Shown here: one piece after another, positions 1 through 9,944 of the stretch | How the letters are laid out: each line of letters opens with the position of its first letter | Numbering within the stretch: position 1 is the first letter of the stretch | From: Methylotenera sp. | GTDB taxonomy: Bacteria > Pseudomonadota > Gammaproteobacteria > Burkholderiales > Methylophilaceae | Reading direction: 5' to 3' | Length of the DNA stretch: 64,000 bases | NCBI GenBank assembly: GCA_030652995.1 | Contig: JAUSAG010000008.1 | Location: forward strand, 1-64,000 | Position numbers and translations under genes: made by a program | The notes under the pieces: model-generated | Told to the model about the DNA's origin: nothing | Seen by the model: only the letters and a program-made list of their open reading frames with translations | The model's database searches: none

Positions 1-118
1 GATGGATATGGTTATTCACAATCAGGAGCCGTTAACGGGAGTAGTCGTGTTCAGGTTGGCTCCAGAGTCATGGTTGCTTCGCAACCAGCGCTCTACCTCA
101 CCGCCCTGAAGGGCGATG
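1..118 (-). ncRNA. Possible structured RNA (HEARO/omega-RNA-like) or end of an IscB-type element
   Basis: This segment has nested complementary arms: 25-30 with 58-63 (GGAGCC/GGCTCC), 64-67 with 91-94, 72-77 with 81-86 (GGTTGC/GCAACC, 3-nt loop) and 103-106 with 111-114 (GCCC/GGGC, 4-nt loop). Read on the minus strand, this resembles a multi-stem guide RNA of the HEARO/omega type that lies upstream of iscB, so the protein gene would lie beyond position 1. The alternative is a plus-strand reading frame, open from 1 to the TGA at 136-138, with a DGYGYS stretch like the C-terminus of IscB-type nucleases. In that case the hairpins would be subterminal structures of the element's right end. The folding is seen; the family assignment is inference from memory. 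Confidence 0.35.
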
Positions 119-138
119 TTTCACGCGCAATTCGATGA

Positions 139-640
139 ATACTTTTTTAGTTTGCTTTTCCGTGCGTAAGCAACGTCTTAACTTAAGACCATCGTTTTAC
201 AATATCATGTAGCATAAGGATATTTATATCTAAATTATGCAACAAAAACAAAAAGTGGAATAAACGATAAAAGGCAGAGTGATGCGTTAGATTTATTATG
301 TGTTTATGGTGTTTTTGCGCGCATTTACAATAAGGTGAAATACCTGCTTGCACTATTTCGTAGATGAAAAGTCTTTAGGATTATTCATCGCAGCATCTAA
401 GACAAAAAACCACAAACCGTCATTCAACAATCAAGTCCAAGTCAAATGACTGAAACTTTAACAACTTTGCATGAATAAATGAACTTTTCTATAAAAAAAT
501 GCTACAACTTACTAAAATTACTGGATTTTTTTAAAATAGCTGGTAGAATTTGCGCCACTCGGTAAAGCTAACAATGTAACAGTTTTAAGCCGTTATCGAA
601 AAAAAAATCTCAACTAGTTATAACTCTTAAGGATATTAAA
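139..640. other. AT-rich intergenic region, no gene seen
   Basis: About 500 bases of AT-rich DNA without a convincing coding frame, tRNA or terminator. The last part presumably carries the promoter of the small lipoprotein gene. A TAGAAT at 544-549 could be its -10 box, but no good -35 is seen. Confidence 0.5.
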
Positions 641-811
641 ATGTCACGTTCTATTTTACTTGCTGCATTGTTAGCTCTTGCTGTTACCGCTTGTGGTGAA
701 AAAGCTGCTGAAGAAGCACCTGCTGTTGAAGCGCCTGCTGTTGAAGCACCAGTTGAAGCTGCACCTGCTGAAGCTGCACCAGTTGAAGCTGCACCTGCTG
801 CTGCTCAATAG
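641..811 (+). CDS. Small Ala/Pro/Glu-rich lipoprotein
   Basis: This 56-residue protein has a short hydrophobic signal and a lipobox (V-T-A-C, Cys at residue 18), so it should be lipidated and anchored in a membrane facing the periplasm. The mature part is a low-complexity run of about 38 residues built from repeats of the type APVEA/APAVEA, with no globular domain. Start chosen at ATG 641, preceded by an AAGGA-like ribosome site, and the frame is followed directly by a strong terminator. Monocistronic. Its repeated composition suggests a flexible spacer, comparable in size to small entericidin-like lipoproteins, but no family is recognised and no function can be assigned. Confidence 0.8.
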   Translation: MSRSILLAALLALAVTACGEKAAEEAPAVEAPAVEAPVEAAPAEAAPVEAAPAAAQ

Positions 812-831
812 TTTTAGTTAGCATAAGAATT

Positions 832-860
832 AAAAAGCCGACTTTTAGTCGGCTTTTTTA
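832..860 (+). terminator. Rho-independent terminator of the small lipoprotein gene
   Basis: Perfect 11-bp stem (832-842 with 848-858, core GCCGAC/GTCGGC) and 5-nt loop, followed by T residues. The A-rich left arm means it can also stop minus-strand transcription coming from the metallo-hydrolase gene at 909-1682. Confidence 0.9.
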
Positions 861-908
861 TTTGTAAAATCGATAAATTGATACTTTTCAGTGGTTAACA
901 GTCACGAA

Positions 909-1682
909 TTAAACAACCTCTCTCCAGTTAAACCCTTGTAGCTGATCTGCCACACCCACCCAATCCAGCTCGCAACCTAACACTTTAGCCAAGGCTGACT
1001 TTGCCAATAAAGGCGTGTTGTTTTTGGCACTTAAATGCGCCGCCATAATATGCTGCAACTTACTGTTATCTAGCTTTGATAGTAAATTGGCAGCATCAAG
1101 ATTTTCCAAGTGGCCTAAATCGCCTCCAACTCGTTTTTTTAATGTCCATCCATAAGGACCATTTTGCAACATATTCGCATCATGGTTACATTCCAGCATC
1201 AATGCATTACATCCATTTAATTGGTCTTCAATATGTGGAGTGCCACGCCCTACATCGGTGAGAACCCCTAACTTTAGGTTGCCCTCAGTAAAAACACATT
1301 GAATTGGCTCCCGCGCATCATGCGGCACCGGGTAAGGCTGAACTTCAATATCGGCAATCGCAACCGCTGTGTGGCTATCTATCACATTGAGCTGCAAATC
1401 ATGTTTATTCGGCATATGGCGCGCAACCATTTTAAGTGTGCCGTAGGTAAGCCACACTGGAATCCGATATTTAGCTGCCAGCTTTAATGCCCCGCCCGCA
1501 TGATCATCGTGTTCATGCGTGATCACAATGCCCGTTATATCATTAGGGGTAAGGTTTAACCGAGCCAACCTAGAGGTGGTTTCTTTAACACTAAAACCAC
1601 AATCTAGCATCAGCCGCGTTTGCTTGACTTCAACCACCAATGCATTGCCAGCACTACCGCTACCTAGAGAGGCAAAGCGCAT
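909..1682 (-). CDS. MBL-fold metallo-hydrolase (YycJ/WalJ-like)
   Basis: A 257-residue metallo-beta-lactamase-fold hydrolase. The N-terminus has the SLGSGSxGN signature of the YycJ/VicX group, followed by the metal-binding motif THEHDDHAGG at about residues 55-64, a second His region (VPHDA) and a late His (MAAHLS). Family members bind two metal ions and act as phosphodiesterases or nucleases; the substrate here is unknown. It lies 30 bases downstream of bamC on the same strand, so dapA-bamC-hydrolase may be co-transcribed, an order common in betaproteobacteria. The length is normal for the family. Fold assignment is secure; a role in DNA or cell-wall metabolism is only inferred from homologues. 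Confidence 0.9.
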   Translation of the reverse strand: MRFASLGSGSAGNALVVEVKQTRLMLDCGFSVKETTSRLARLNLTPNDITGIVITHEHDDHAGGALKLAAKYRIPVWLTYGTLKMVARHMPNKHDLQLNVIDSHTAVAIADIEVQPYPVPHDAREPIQCVFTEGNLKLGVLTDVGRGTPHIEDQLNGCNALMLECNHDANMLQNGPYGWTLKKRVGGDLGHLENLDAANLLSKLDNSKLQHIMAAHLSAKNNTPLLAKSALAKVLGCELDWVGVADQLQGFNWREVV

Positions 1683-1712
1683 ATTCTTAACTTAACGATA
1701 CAATTAAAACTG

Positions 1713-3044
1713 TTATCTTAATTGCTCATACATTAACGCAATTATACGATTAGCAGTAGTGGTACGAACACGCGCACCTTCATTATCTACTACAGTTACA
1801 ATGGCATTACCTTGATCACCATCAGCTACTTTTACGCGATACTGCTTCTCAGGGTTAACTTTTTGCTTATCATCACTACCCCAAAACTTCAGGCTATCCA
1901 TGATGCTCTTTTCTTCTTTTTTAGCGGTCGTTTCTGGCTCTTTTTTATCATCATCACCCCAGAACTTTAAAGAGTCCATTAGACCTTTCTTTTTCTTAGG
2001 GCTATCATCGATATCAACATCAGCATAACGCACAAAAAATACGCCATTAGATCGATCTTTGTCTTCAATCACAAAACCAATTCTATCCAAAGCCAAACCA
2101 ACGCGACGCCATGCACGGTCAAACGGATCACTCAATAGGAGCCTCGCACTGCCATCAGCCTCTTTTACTACCGTTGCGTGCTTAGTATTGACAGCATCGG
2201 CGACTATCGCTTTGGATTTTTGCTCTTCAACACCTAGCTTCACCATTAACCGACGTAACAACTCTGCATCCAACTCTGCGGCAGCAGGGTCTGTGTTTGT
2301 TGACGACTTGTCTTCTAGCTTGTAACCCGTATCTATTTTACCAAGCTGTGTTGTCACTACATTTTTACCGTCATCAGGCGCACCTGACACCGAACGATGC
2401 GTCATATAAATCTCGGTAGTATTGAGTTCTGTACCATGATCTAAACGCGTGCGGAATTTTTTCTTATCAGCAAAACCAGACAGTTTATCTAACCATTTAT
2501 CAAATTTATCACCTAAATTACGAGCGTCATCTTTTTTTATTGCGTCGGAATCAATCCACTCGGTTTCCATCACACCAATTTGTGGGTTTTCTACCCGAAC
2601 TGCAAAACCCATGTCCAACCAAAACTCACGGATGACTGGCCAGATTTTTTCAGCGGGCGCATTCACCACCAGCCAACGTTGTGCACCTGATTTCTCTAGA
2701 CGTACACCTTCTGGACTTACCAGCACTTTTTCGACGCCCGCATCAGACTCATCCTGCGCTTGGTTATACGTTGAGTAACTTGTACTGCCTGGGACTGAAT
2801 AAGCATCACTCACTGGGCTTGTGGTTAAATCAGGCGGCACCTCTAGGGGACGAGATCTGCCAGCAGATTTGTAATCAGATTTATTATCAATAAAAGGGAT
2901 TGAGTCGCAAGCAGTTAAGCTGGCAAACAACAGTAAAGATACGATTAGGGCAGGCGCCTTATGTTTGGCAACCTTAAAATGTTTAGCGTTGTTATTAGCG
3001 CTAATGAAAGTGCCGTTTACTGACGTAATGTTGACTTGTTTCAT
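1713..3044 (-). CDS. bamC: Outer membrane assembly lipoprotein BamC
   Basis: BamC (NlpB), 443 residues, is a lipoprotein of the BAM complex that inserts beta-barrel proteins into the outer membrane. After an unusually long polar leader (about 28 residues) there is a hydrophobic segment and an LTAC lipobox. The conserved unstructured stretch with RPLEVPPDL follows, then two helix-grip domains. The start is supported by an AGAGG ribosome site 7 bases upstream. Near residues 345-390 it carries a Lys/Asp-rich insert with two copies of MDSLKFWG. Downstream of dapA, the classic neighbour of bamC. It is longer than E. coli BamC (344 residues), mostly because of the leader and the insert. Confidence 0.88.
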   Translation of the reverse strand: MKQVNITSVNGTFISANNNAKHFKVAKHKAPALIVSLLLFASLTACDSIPFIDNKSDYKSAGRSRPLEVPPDLTTSPVSDAYSVPGSTSYSTYNQAQDESDAGVEKVLVSPEGVRLEKSGAQRWLVVNAPAEKIWPVIREFWLDMGFAVRVENPQIGVMETEWIDSDAIKKDDARNLGDKFDKWLDKLSGFADKKKFRTRLDHGTELNTTEIYMTHRSVSGAPDDGKNVVTTQLGKIDTGYKLEDKSSTNTDPAAAELDAELLRRLMVKLGVEEQKSKAIVADAVNTKHATVVKEADGSARLLLSDPFDRAWRRVGLALDRIGFVIEDKDRSNGVFFVRYADVDIDDSPKKKKGLMDSLKFWGDDDKKEPETTAKKEEKSIMDSLKFWGSDDKQKVNPEKQYRVKVADGDQGNAIVTVVDNEGARVRTTTANRIIALMYEQLR

Positions 3045-3113
3045 TCAAACCTCTTTATTTAGTCGAATGCTTCATTTGTTAATGGAGCATTCAGGTTAAG
3101 ACTGTTAAATTTT

Positions 3114-3989
3114 TTATAAAATTTCTGCAGGTGCGCAGGCGTTACGCAAAGTCGCATGATACTGCGCAGATAAGTTCATCATAGGTAAACGAATACCCGT
3201 TTTGATTAATCCCATTTCGGCCAATACCCACTTCACAGGGATCGGATTAGCTTCAATAAATAGTTTTTGATGCAAGGCAAATAATTTAGCATTGATTGCA
3301 CGTGCCGCTATCACATCACCCGCAATGGCTAAGACGCACATTTCATGCATAAGTTTTGGTGCGACATTAGCTGTGACCGAAATAACGCCTTTGCCACCAA
3401 GCAACATCAACGCCATCGCGGTAGCATCATCCCCACCATAAACAGCAAAGTCTTGCGGTGCGCGCAAGAGCAAATCTGTTCCGCGCTCTATGCCTCCGGT
3501 TGCATCTTTAATGCCGACTATATTAGTGTGTGCTGCTAGGCGTAAGACGGTGTCATTACTAATATCACAACCTGTCCGCCCAGGTACGTTATAAAGAATT
3601 TGCGGAATATTCACCGCATCAGCAACCGCTTTAAAATGTTGATACAACCCCTCTTGCGTCGGCTTATTGTAATAAGGCGCTACCAGCAAACAGGCATCCG
3701 CACCTAACTCTTTAGCTTTTTGCGTAAGGTTAATGGCTTCTTTTGTAGAATTTGCACCTGTACCGGCAATCACAGGAACACGTCTATTCACTTGGCTCAC
3801 AGCAGTTTCTATCAGCAAACAATGTTCATCAAAATCTACGGTAGGCGACTCGCCAGTTGTCCCTACAATAACGATACCATCGGTGCCTTGATCTATATGA
3901 AAATCTATCAGCGCATTTAAAGAAGGGATATCCAAGCAACCATCTTCAAACATGGGCGTTACAATAGCCACTAAACTGCCTTGCATCAT
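3114..3989 (-). CDS. dapA: 4-hydroxy-tetrahydrodipicolinate synthase DapA
   Basis: DapA, 291 residues, condenses pyruvate with aspartate semialdehyde in the first committed step of lysine and diaminopimelate synthesis in the cytoplasm. It is a TIM barrel with GTTGESPT at residues 43-50, catalytic Tyr133 ([10 protein letters not shown]) and Schiff-base Lys161 (VGIKDATGG), the same positions as in E. coli. Start at ATG 3989 or the adjacent ATG 3986. It is transcribed ahead of bamC (69-base gap) and divergently from rsxA, with a 260-base region holding both promoters. Full length and intact. Confidence 0.97.
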   Translation of the reverse strand: MMQGSLVAIVTPMFEDGCLDIPSLNALIDFHIDQGTDGIVIVGTTGESPTVDFDEHCLLIETAVSQVNRRVPVIAGTGANSTKEAINLTQKAKELGADACLLVAPYYNKPTQEGLYQHFKAVADAVNIPQILYNVPGRTGCDISNDTVLRLAAHTNIVGIKDATGGIERGTDLLLRAPQDFAVYGGDDATAMALMLLGGKGVISVTANVAPKLMHEMCVLAIAGDVIAARAINAKLFALHQKLFIEANPIPVKWVLAEMGLIKTGIRLPMMNLSAQYHATLRNACAPAEIL

Positions 3990-4249
3990 AGCAAACCTAA
4001 CGAATTCATAATGCTACATTTTAACTTAAAAGCTTACCAAATAAACACACCCTAATGCGTAAACTTAAACCTAATGTGTTGATATTCTATAAAATTACAA
4101 AAATAATGCGGCTATTCTATAAACGCTAAACATAATCAATATATTCAGGATGCCTTAAAACTTTTTATACGTATTTTTACTCAAATAAGACAAGCTCAAA
4201 CCCTGTATAATTCACGACTTGTTGGCTAATTTATGACAATCATTTCAAT

Positions 4250-4843
4250 ATGACTTTTAACTTGCATCATTACATTATGATTTTAATCGGCACAGTGCTG
4301 GTGAATAACATCGTGCTGGTGAAAATTTTAGGGCTATGCCCGTTTATGGGAGTTTCTAAAAAACTAGAAGCCTCTATTGCTATGGCGGGCGCTACTGCCT
4401 TTGTGCTCAGCATCGGCTCTATGACTAGCTGGGGCATCAATCATTATCTGCTTGAGCCCAACGGTTTATTCTACTTACGTACCCTTTCATTTATCGTCAT
4501 CATTGCAGGTGTTGTACAATTTACTGAAATGGTGATGGAGAAAAACTTTCCAAATCTTTATCAAGGATTGGGGATTTTCCTGCCGCTTATCACAACTAAC
4601 TGCGCCGTGCTGGGGATTCCACTTCTTAATGCACAAGCCAGCCATAGCTTCTTGGAGTCTTTATTTTTTGGACTAGGTGGCGCGCTTGGCTTTTCACTGG
4701 TATTGATTCTATTTGCCTCCATGCGTGAAAGACTGGAAGCCGCCGACGTTCCTCTAGTATTCAAAGGCTCTGCAATCGCCATGATAACTGCCGCGCTTAT
4801 GAGTTTGGCTTTTATGGGGTTTGCTGGTCTTGATAAGTATTAG
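4250..4843 (+). CDS. rsxA: Electron transport complex subunit RsxA/RnfA
   Basis: RnfA/RsxA, 197 residues, is an integral membrane subunit of the Rnf ion-translocating ferredoxin:NAD oxidoreductase (Rsx in enterics). It has six hydrophobic helices and the conserved motifs [17 protein letters not shown] near the N-terminus and TTNCAVLG in the second half, where paired Cys residues hold an intramembrane iron-sulfur centre. First gene of a six-gene cluster in the order A-B-C-D-G-E. A TATAAT at 4206-4211 upstream may be its -10 box, but the -35 is poor and the ribosome site is weak. Confidence 0.95.
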   Translation: MTFNLHHYIMILIGTVLVNNIVLVKILGLCPFMGVSKKLEASIAMAGATAFVLSIGSMTSWGINHYLLEPNGLFYLRTLSFIVIIAGVVQFTEMVMEKNFPNLYQGLGIFLPLITTNCAVLGIPLLNAQASHSFLESLFFGLGGALGFSLVLILFASMRERLEAADVPLVFKGSAIAMITAALMSLAFMGFAGLDKY

Positions 4844-4870
4844 CCGCCTTAAAGTCCAAATAATAACGCC

Positions 4871-5446
4871 ATGCTATTAACTTCACTTTACATCATGCTC
4901 GGACTTGCCTTGGTTTTGGGTATTTTACTGGGAATTGCCGCACTATTGTTTAAAGTTGAGGGCGACCCGCTGGTGGCACGCATCGATGCAATTTTACCGC
5001 AAACGCAGTGTGGTCAATGCGGCTATCCGGGTTGCAAACCTTATGCAACAGCCATTGCAGCAGGTGAGGCAGACATCAACCAATGCCCGCCAGGTGGCGA
5101 TGCCGGCGTGCACGCTTTGGCAGATTTGCTCGGCGTGGAATTCAAACCCCTTAACGCCGAGCATGGTGCACCTAAACCAAAGTCTGTAGCGTTTATTGAT
5201 GAAGCAACGTGCATTGGTTGCACTTTATGCATACAAGCTTGCCCAGTAGACGCGATTTTAGGTGCAGCAAAACACATGCATACGATTATCGCCTCTGAAT
5301 GCACAGGTTGTGAGCTTTGCATCGCGCCCTGCCCGGTAGATTGCATTACCATGCAGCCAGTGGCTGAAACGCCGGATAACTGGAAGTGGAAATACCCTGT
5401 TTTTCCCATTAAAGTCATATCAACCAATGGGAACCGCACGTCATGA
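4871..5446 (+). CDS. rsxB: Electron transport complex subunit RsxB/RnfB
   Basis: RnfB, 191 residues, is the iron-sulfur entry subunit of the Rnf complex. One N-terminal membrane helix is followed by a 4Fe-4S domain with the CGQCGYPGC motif at about residues 47-55. Two 4Fe-4S ferredoxin motifs follow ([12 protein letters not shown] and [12 protein letters not shown], roughly residues 114-154). It accepts electrons from reduced ferredoxin on the cytoplasmic side and passes them towards the membrane subunits. It starts 27 bases after rsxA and overlaps rsxC by 4 bases (ATGA), indicating translational coupling. Confidence 0.96.
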   Translation: MLLTSLYIMLGLALVLGILLGIAALLFKVEGDPLVARIDAILPQTQCGQCGYPGCKPYATAIAAGEADINQCPPGGDAGVHALADLLGVEFKPLNAEHGAPKPKSVAFIDEATCIGCTLCIQACPVDAILGAAKHMHTIIASECTGCELCIAPCPVDCITMQPVAETPDNWKWKYPVFPIKVISTNGNRTS

Positions 5447-7371
5447 TAACGTCAATTGTTCAATTTGCCAGCAAGCTGATACGTGGCAATGACGTAGCAT
5501 TACCGCTGACCGATATGCATAAATTTAACGGTGGCGTGCATCCCGCAGGGCATAAAGAAGACTCTACAACGCGCCCTATCGGCAAGCTTGCCATTCCTGA
5601 AAAGCTCATTTTGCCGTTACGTCAGCATGTCGGCCATATTCCAAAAATTAAAGTGCAAGTAGGCGACTACGTACTAAAAGGCCAAATGCTGGCTGAGGCT
5701 GAAGGCAACGTATCTGCTGCAATCCACGCACCAACTTCTGGCACTGTAATCGCTATCGGCAAAGAGGTAATTCCCCACCCCTCTGGCCTGCCAGATATGT
5801 GCATCACCTTAAAGCCAGATGGTAAAGATACATGGGGCGCATTACAGCCCTTAGATTGGCGCAATACTGCCAAAAGGGAGCTGGTCGCCAGTTTACGTTT
5901 GTCCGGTATCGTAGGTTTAGGCGGTGCAACTTTTCCTACACATATTAAAATAGGTGCAGATGGAAAGTCTCACATTCACACCTTAGTAATTAACGCCGCA
6001 GAGTGCGAGCCTTATATCACCTGCGATGACATGCTCATGCGTGAGCGTGCCGATGAAATTGTGAAGGGAATGGAAATCGTACAGCATTTGCTCGGCGCAG
6101 AAACCTGCATTGTTGGTATTGAAGACAATAAACCCGAAGCCACCGTTGCCATGCGTGACGCCTGCAAAACGCTGACTAATGTCTCAGTAAAAGTAGTGCC
6201 AACACTCTACCCTAGCGGAGATGCGCGCCACCTGATTCATTTACTGTTAGGGACCGAAATTCCACACAACCAACGCTCAACTGACGTTGGCATTCAGGTG
6301 TTTAATGTAGCTACCGTGCTGGCGATTTATCGTTATTTTAGCTTTGGCGAACCTGCTATTAGCCGCATTGTTACTATCACCGGCAATGTTGCGTCACCTC
6401 AAAATTTTGAAGTATTATTTGGCACGCCGCTACCGTCACTAATAGCCGCTGCCGGCGGAGCAAAAACCTACACCACGCACTTTATTATGGGCGGGCCGAT
6501 GATGGGGTTTGATTTACCCACCAGCGAGGTGTCTATCACCAAAGCGGCTAATTGCATTATTGCAGCCAGCCCAAACTTATTTCCACCACCACCGCCCGCT
6601 ATGCCTTGCATACGTTGTGCACGCTGTGCTGATGCATGTCCGGTAAGCCTACAACCACAAGAGCTTTACTGGTTTGCAAAATCAGATAACTTTGAAAAAG
6701 CACGCGATTACAATTTATTTGATTGCATTGAATGCGGTTGCTGCACCTATGTATGCCCAAGTAACATCCCCCTAGTGCAGTATTACCGCTATGCTAAAAG
6801 CGAAATTATTGCAGCGGATATGGCTAAAGAGGCGGCCGACCTAGCGCGTGAGCGTAATGATTTTAGATTGGCGCGTATTGAACGCGAAAAGTTAGAACGG
6901 GCGCAAAAGCACGCAGATCGTGCTGCCAGCGCAAAAGCCGTAGACAAAAAAACTGAAGTAGCCAAACCTGAAACCAGTAGCTCAGAGATTGAGAATCCAG
7001 CAACTTCTTCATCCGCAGATGATGCAAAGAAAGCCGCTATTGTCGCCGCTATTGAACGCGCCAAAGCACAAAAACTCGTAGCCACAAATGTAGCAGACTC
7101 ACCCACCGAAAAAACTGTAGCGGCTGAAACTGCTACAACACCAGAAAATGAAGCGATAGCGTTAAAAGCCAAGCAAGATAAACAAGTGCTTATTGCCGCC
7201 GCTATTGAACGCGCCAAAGCACAAAAACTAGCCGCGGCACAGGCTGGTGTTGCGCCAAAAAACATTGAAAATGTGAGCGTAGCCGTGCAGGCAGAAATCA
7301 ATGAAACTGATGCTATTCGCGAAAAAGCCAAACAAATGATAGCTGCTAAAGAGGCAGACGAAACACTTTGA
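5443..7371 (+). CDS. rsxC: Electron transport complex subunit RsxC/RnfC
   Basis: RnfC, 642 residues, is the peripheral subunit that carries NAD(H)/FMN chemistry in Rnf. It has an N-terminal biotinyl-lipoyl-like domain, a Complex-I 51-kDa-like FMN/NADH-binding region ([12 protein letters not shown] near residue 160) and two 4Fe-4S motifs ([12 protein letters not shown] and [12 protein letters not shown], around residues 388-438). A long, Ala/Lys/Glu-rich C-terminal tail follows, with two near-identical copies of [11 protein letters not shown] (about residues 530 and 590). Such low-complexity tails are typical of proteobacterial RsxC. Overlaps rsxB by 4 bases. Confidence 0.95.
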   Translation: MITSIVQFASKLIRGNDVALPLTDMHKFNGGVHPAGHKEDSTTRPIGKLAIPEKLILPLRQHVGHIPKIKVQVGDYVLKGQMLAEAEGNVSAAIHAPTSGTVIAIGKEVIPHPSGLPDMCITLKPDGKDTWGALQPLDWRNTAKRELVASLRLSGIVGLGGATFPTHIKIGADGKSHIHTLVINAAECEPYITCDDMLMRERADEIVKGMEIVQHLLGAETCIVGIEDNKPEATVAMRDACKTLTNVSVKVVPTLYPSGDARHLIHLLLGTEIPHNQRSTDVGIQVFNVATVLAIYRYFSFGEPAISRIVTITGNVASPQNFEVLFGTPLPSLIAAAGGAKTYTTHFIMGGPMMGFDLPTSEVSITKAANCIIAASPNLFPPPPPAMPCIRCARCADACPVSLQPQELYWFAKSDNFEKARDYNLFDCIECGCCTYVCPSNIPLVQYYRYAKSEIIAADMAKEAADLARERNDFRLARIEREKLERAQKHADRAASAKAVDKKTEVAKPETSSSEIENPATSSSADDAKKAAIVAAIERAKAQKLVATNVADSPTEKTVAAETATTPENEAIALKAKQDKQVLIAAAIERAKAQKLAAAQAGVAPKNIENVSVAVQAEINETDAIREKAKQMIAAKEADETL

Positions 7372-7383
7372 GGTAATAAAAAC

Positions 7384-8403
7384 TTGAACCGCTCACCCTA
7401 TATTACCGATGCGCCAACCGTAAGCATTATTATGCTCAAGGTATTGCTCGCGCTCGTGCCTGGCATTTTCGCCTACGCCTGGATTTACGGTGGAGGCATT
7501 ATCATTACCATAATACTGGCGACAGTGACCGCTTTGTTAGCTGAAGCGGCTATGCTTAAACTACGCCAACGTCCTGTTAAACCACATCTAATGGATTTAA
7601 GTGCTGTGGTCACCGCGTGGTTACTGGCGCTGGCATTGCCGCCACTGGCGCCTTGGTGGTTAGTCGTTGTAGGTACATTGTTTGCTATTGTCATTGCCAA
7701 ACAGCTTTACGGCGGATTAGGCTACAACCCTTTTAATCCTGCCATGATAGGCTATGCCGTATTGCTAATTTCATTCCCGATTATCATGACAAAATGGCCA
7801 GCACCATTAATGTTGGCAGAAACAAAACTTGGATTTTTAGACCAGCTACAATACATTTTTGGTCATATTTTACCGGCCGGCGTTCAGGTAGATGCCGTGA
7901 CATCAGCCACCCCGCTTGACTACTTAAAAACACAACGCATGCTCAACCATGAGGTCTCCAGCATTACACAAGCGCCTATATTTGGCGTACTGGGTGCAAA
8001 AGGCGGCGAAATTGTCACCGGCGCCTATTTATTAGGCGGATTATATTTGGTACAGCAACGCATTATCAGCTGGCATTTACCAACAGCTTTTTTAGCTGCA
8101 CTCACTGCCATGTCATTGATATTTTATGCAGTAAACCCAGCACACTATGCCAACCCGCTGTTTCATTTAATGAGCGGGGCCTCTTTACTTTGTGCATTTT
8201 TTATTATTACCGATCCCATTAGCGGCCCTACCACGCCTAGAGGTAAGCTATACTTTGCCGCTGCGGCTGGTGTGCTTACTTACTTAATCCGCACCTATGG
8301 TGGTTACCCGGACGGTGTAGCCTTTGCGGTTTTAATCATGAACATGTTTGTTCCACTGCTTGATGCCCATACGCAGCCGCGCGTCTTTGGGCATAAGCAG
8401 TAG
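7384..8403 (+). CDS. rsxD: Electron transport complex subunit RsxD/RnfD
   Basis: RnfD, 339 residues, is a polytopic membrane subunit related to NqrB. It has about nine hydrophobic helices and the conserved motif GYNPFNPAMIGYA (about residues 115-127). The region around DAVTSATPLD matches the usual site of covalent FMN attachment on a Thr. The start is a TTG at 7384 after an AGGTAATAAAA spacer, 12 bases behind rsxC. No better ATG fits the family N-terminus (RSPYI). Part of the rsx operon. Confidence 0.95.
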   Translation: MNRSPYITDAPTVSIIMLKVLLALVPGIFAYAWIYGGGIIITIILATVTALLAEAAMLKLRQRPVKPHLMDLSAVVTAWLLALALPPLAPWWLVVVGTLFAIVIAKQLYGGLGYNPFNPAMIGYAVLLISFPIIMTKWPAPLMLAETKLGFLDQLQYIFGHILPAGVQVDAVTSATPLDYLKTQRMLNHEVSSITQAPIFGVLGAKGGEIVTGAYLLGGLYLVQQRIISWHLPTAFLAALTAMSLIFYAVNPAHYANPLFHLMSGASLLCAFFIITDPISGPTTPRGKLYFAAAAGVLTYLIRTYGGYPDGVAFAVLIMNMFVPLLDAHTQPRVFGHKQ

Positions 8404-8482
8404 TTTGCGCATAAAGCCATTATGCTTGTACATAAAACCATTAATTTAGACACATAAATTAGCAAGGATCACAACAACTAGC

Positions 8483-9193
8483 ATGACAGATACTCTCATC
8501 AAACACGCAATTAAAACAGCAGGCACCATGCTTGCATTTGCCTTGGTTGGCACCGCGCTACTTGCTTACGTATTTGAAGTGACCCGCACCCCCATTGAAA
8601 ATAGCGAGGCCGAGGCGCGCATTGCCTTATTTAAGCAAATTCTGCCTGATGAAGCCTATTACAATGATGATGACGATAAATCTCATGATAACCATTTGTT
8701 AAAAAACATCATTGAAATCGCGCCAAATCCACTACTAGGAAACAAAACACCAACAAAAGCCTATCGTGCAAAACGCCACCACAAATTCGAGGCAGTGATA
8801 CTAGAAGCGATTGCACACGATGGTTACAGCGGCGACATCAAGTTGCTGATTGCAATCCGAGCTGATGGATCTATTAGTGGCGTACGTGTTTTAGCGCACA
8901 AAGAAACGCCGGGCTTGGGCGATTATATTGACATTACGCATAGCAATTGGATAAACCAATTTAATGATGAATCTTTCGCCAAAACGCCTGCCCAACAATG
9001 GCAGGTAAAAAAAGATAGCGGTCAATTTGATTACATGGCAGGCGCCACTATTACGCCACGTGCAGTGGTCAAAGCCATTTATAAAGCATTACAGTATTTT
9101 GAAGAAAATAAACAAGTACTGTTTTTTGACAAAGACGCTGACAAAAAAGAAATGAAGCAAAAAGCGAAAGAAAAAAAGAAGCATAAGGACTAA
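8483..9193 (+). CDS. rsxG: Electron transport complex subunit RsxG/RnfG
   Basis: RnfG, 236 residues, is a membrane-anchored periplasmic flavoprotein subunit of Rnf. A single N-terminal helix is followed by an FMN-binding domain. The site MAGATITPRAVV (about residues 190-201) matches the SGAT-type motif whose Thr carries covalent FMN. The C-terminus is very Lys/Asp-rich, an unusual basic tail of about 25 residues. The gap to rsxD is 79 bases, the largest in the cluster; the gap to rsxE is 2 bases. Confidence 0.93.
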   Translation: MTDTLIKHAIKTAGTMLAFALVGTALLAYVFEVTRTPIENSEAEARIALFKQILPDEAYYNDDDDKSHDNHLLKNIIEIAPNPLLGNKTPTKAYRAKRHHKFEAVILEAIAHDGYSGDIKLLIAIRADGSISGVRVLAHKETPGLGDYIDITHSNWINQFNDESFAKTPAQQWQVKKDSGQFDYMAGATITPRAVVKAIYKALQYFEENKQVLFFDKDADKKEMKQKAKEKKKHKD

Positions 9194-9195
9194 TC

Positions 9196-9879
9196 ATGAG
9201 TATTTATAAAGACATTACAATTAATGGTCTATGGAAACAAAATCCAGGTGTGGTGCAGCTTTTGGGTTTATGTCCAACACTTGCCGTGACCACAACCGCA
9301 GTAAACGGTTTAAGCCTAGGTCTTGCCACTGCATTAGTCATGGCGGCCTCTAACGGCTCTGTCTCACCTGTACGCAGATTCATCCCGAACGAAATTCGCG
9401 TTCCGGTGTTTATTCTAGTGATTGCGGCGTTGGTGACTGTGATTGACTTATCAATCAACGCTTTTGCGCACCCGCTACATAAAGTATTGGGTATTTTTAT
9501 TCCGCTGATTGTAGTGAATTGCATCGTGTTAGCGCGTGTAGAGTCATTTGCCGCTAAAAATGCACCTGTACCGTCCATACTAGATGGTTTCATGATGGGC
9601 TTGGGGCTTACTTTAGTGCTTGGGTTGCTGGGTGCTATGCGTGAAATTATAGGTAAAGGCTCGCTATTTTCCGGTCTGGATTTAGTCTTCGGTCCTGCTG
9701 CCAAGCAGTTTGTATTAACAATTATCCCTGATTATCACGGGTTTTTATTGGCAGTGTTGCCCCCCGGAGCATTCTTGGGTTTAGGTATTTTAATTGCTGC
9801 ACGGAATTGGATCGAAATCAGAAAAACTGCCAAAACCAATGTACCGACGCCGCAACTCGAACCTGCGCTAGGCCATTAG
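9196..9879 (+). CDS. rsxE: Electron transport complex subunit RsxE/RnfE
   Basis: RnfE, 227 residues, is a polytopic membrane subunit homologous to RnfA and NqrD. It has the paired motifs LLGLCPTLAVTT near the N-terminus and IVVNCIVLARVE in mid-sequence, which supply the Cys ligands of the intramembrane iron-sulfur centre shared with RnfA. Last rsx gene, followed by nth on the same strand after 65 bases. The rsxE-nth order is conserved in many proteobacteria and makes the assignment firm. Confidence 0.95.
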   Translation: MSIYKDITINGLWKQNPGVVQLLGLCPTLAVTTTAVNGLSLGLATALVMAASNGSVSPVRRFIPNEIRVPVFILVIAALVTVIDLSINAFAHPLHKVLGIFIPLIVVNCIVLARVESFAAKNAPVPSILDGFMMGLGLTLVLGLLGAMREIIGKGSLFSGLDLVFGPAAKQFVLTIIPDYHGFLLAVLPPGAFLGLGILIAARNWIEIRKTAKTNVPTPQLEPALGH

Positions 9880-9944
9880 CATACTCATAGACTATTGCAA
9901 TATGCCCACTAACCATCCTTTACGGGACAGTTCAGGAGTTGCGC

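Noticed and set aside
3990-4249. Possible riboswitch or small gene between dapA and rsxA
   Set aside because: No lysine-riboswitch-like structure or coding frame; only a TATAAT near 4206 stands out.
6789-7331. 180-codon antisense frame opposite the rsxC tail
   Set aside because: Arises from the Ala/Lys/Glu-rich repeats of rsxC; its Ala/Ser-rich product has no independent support.
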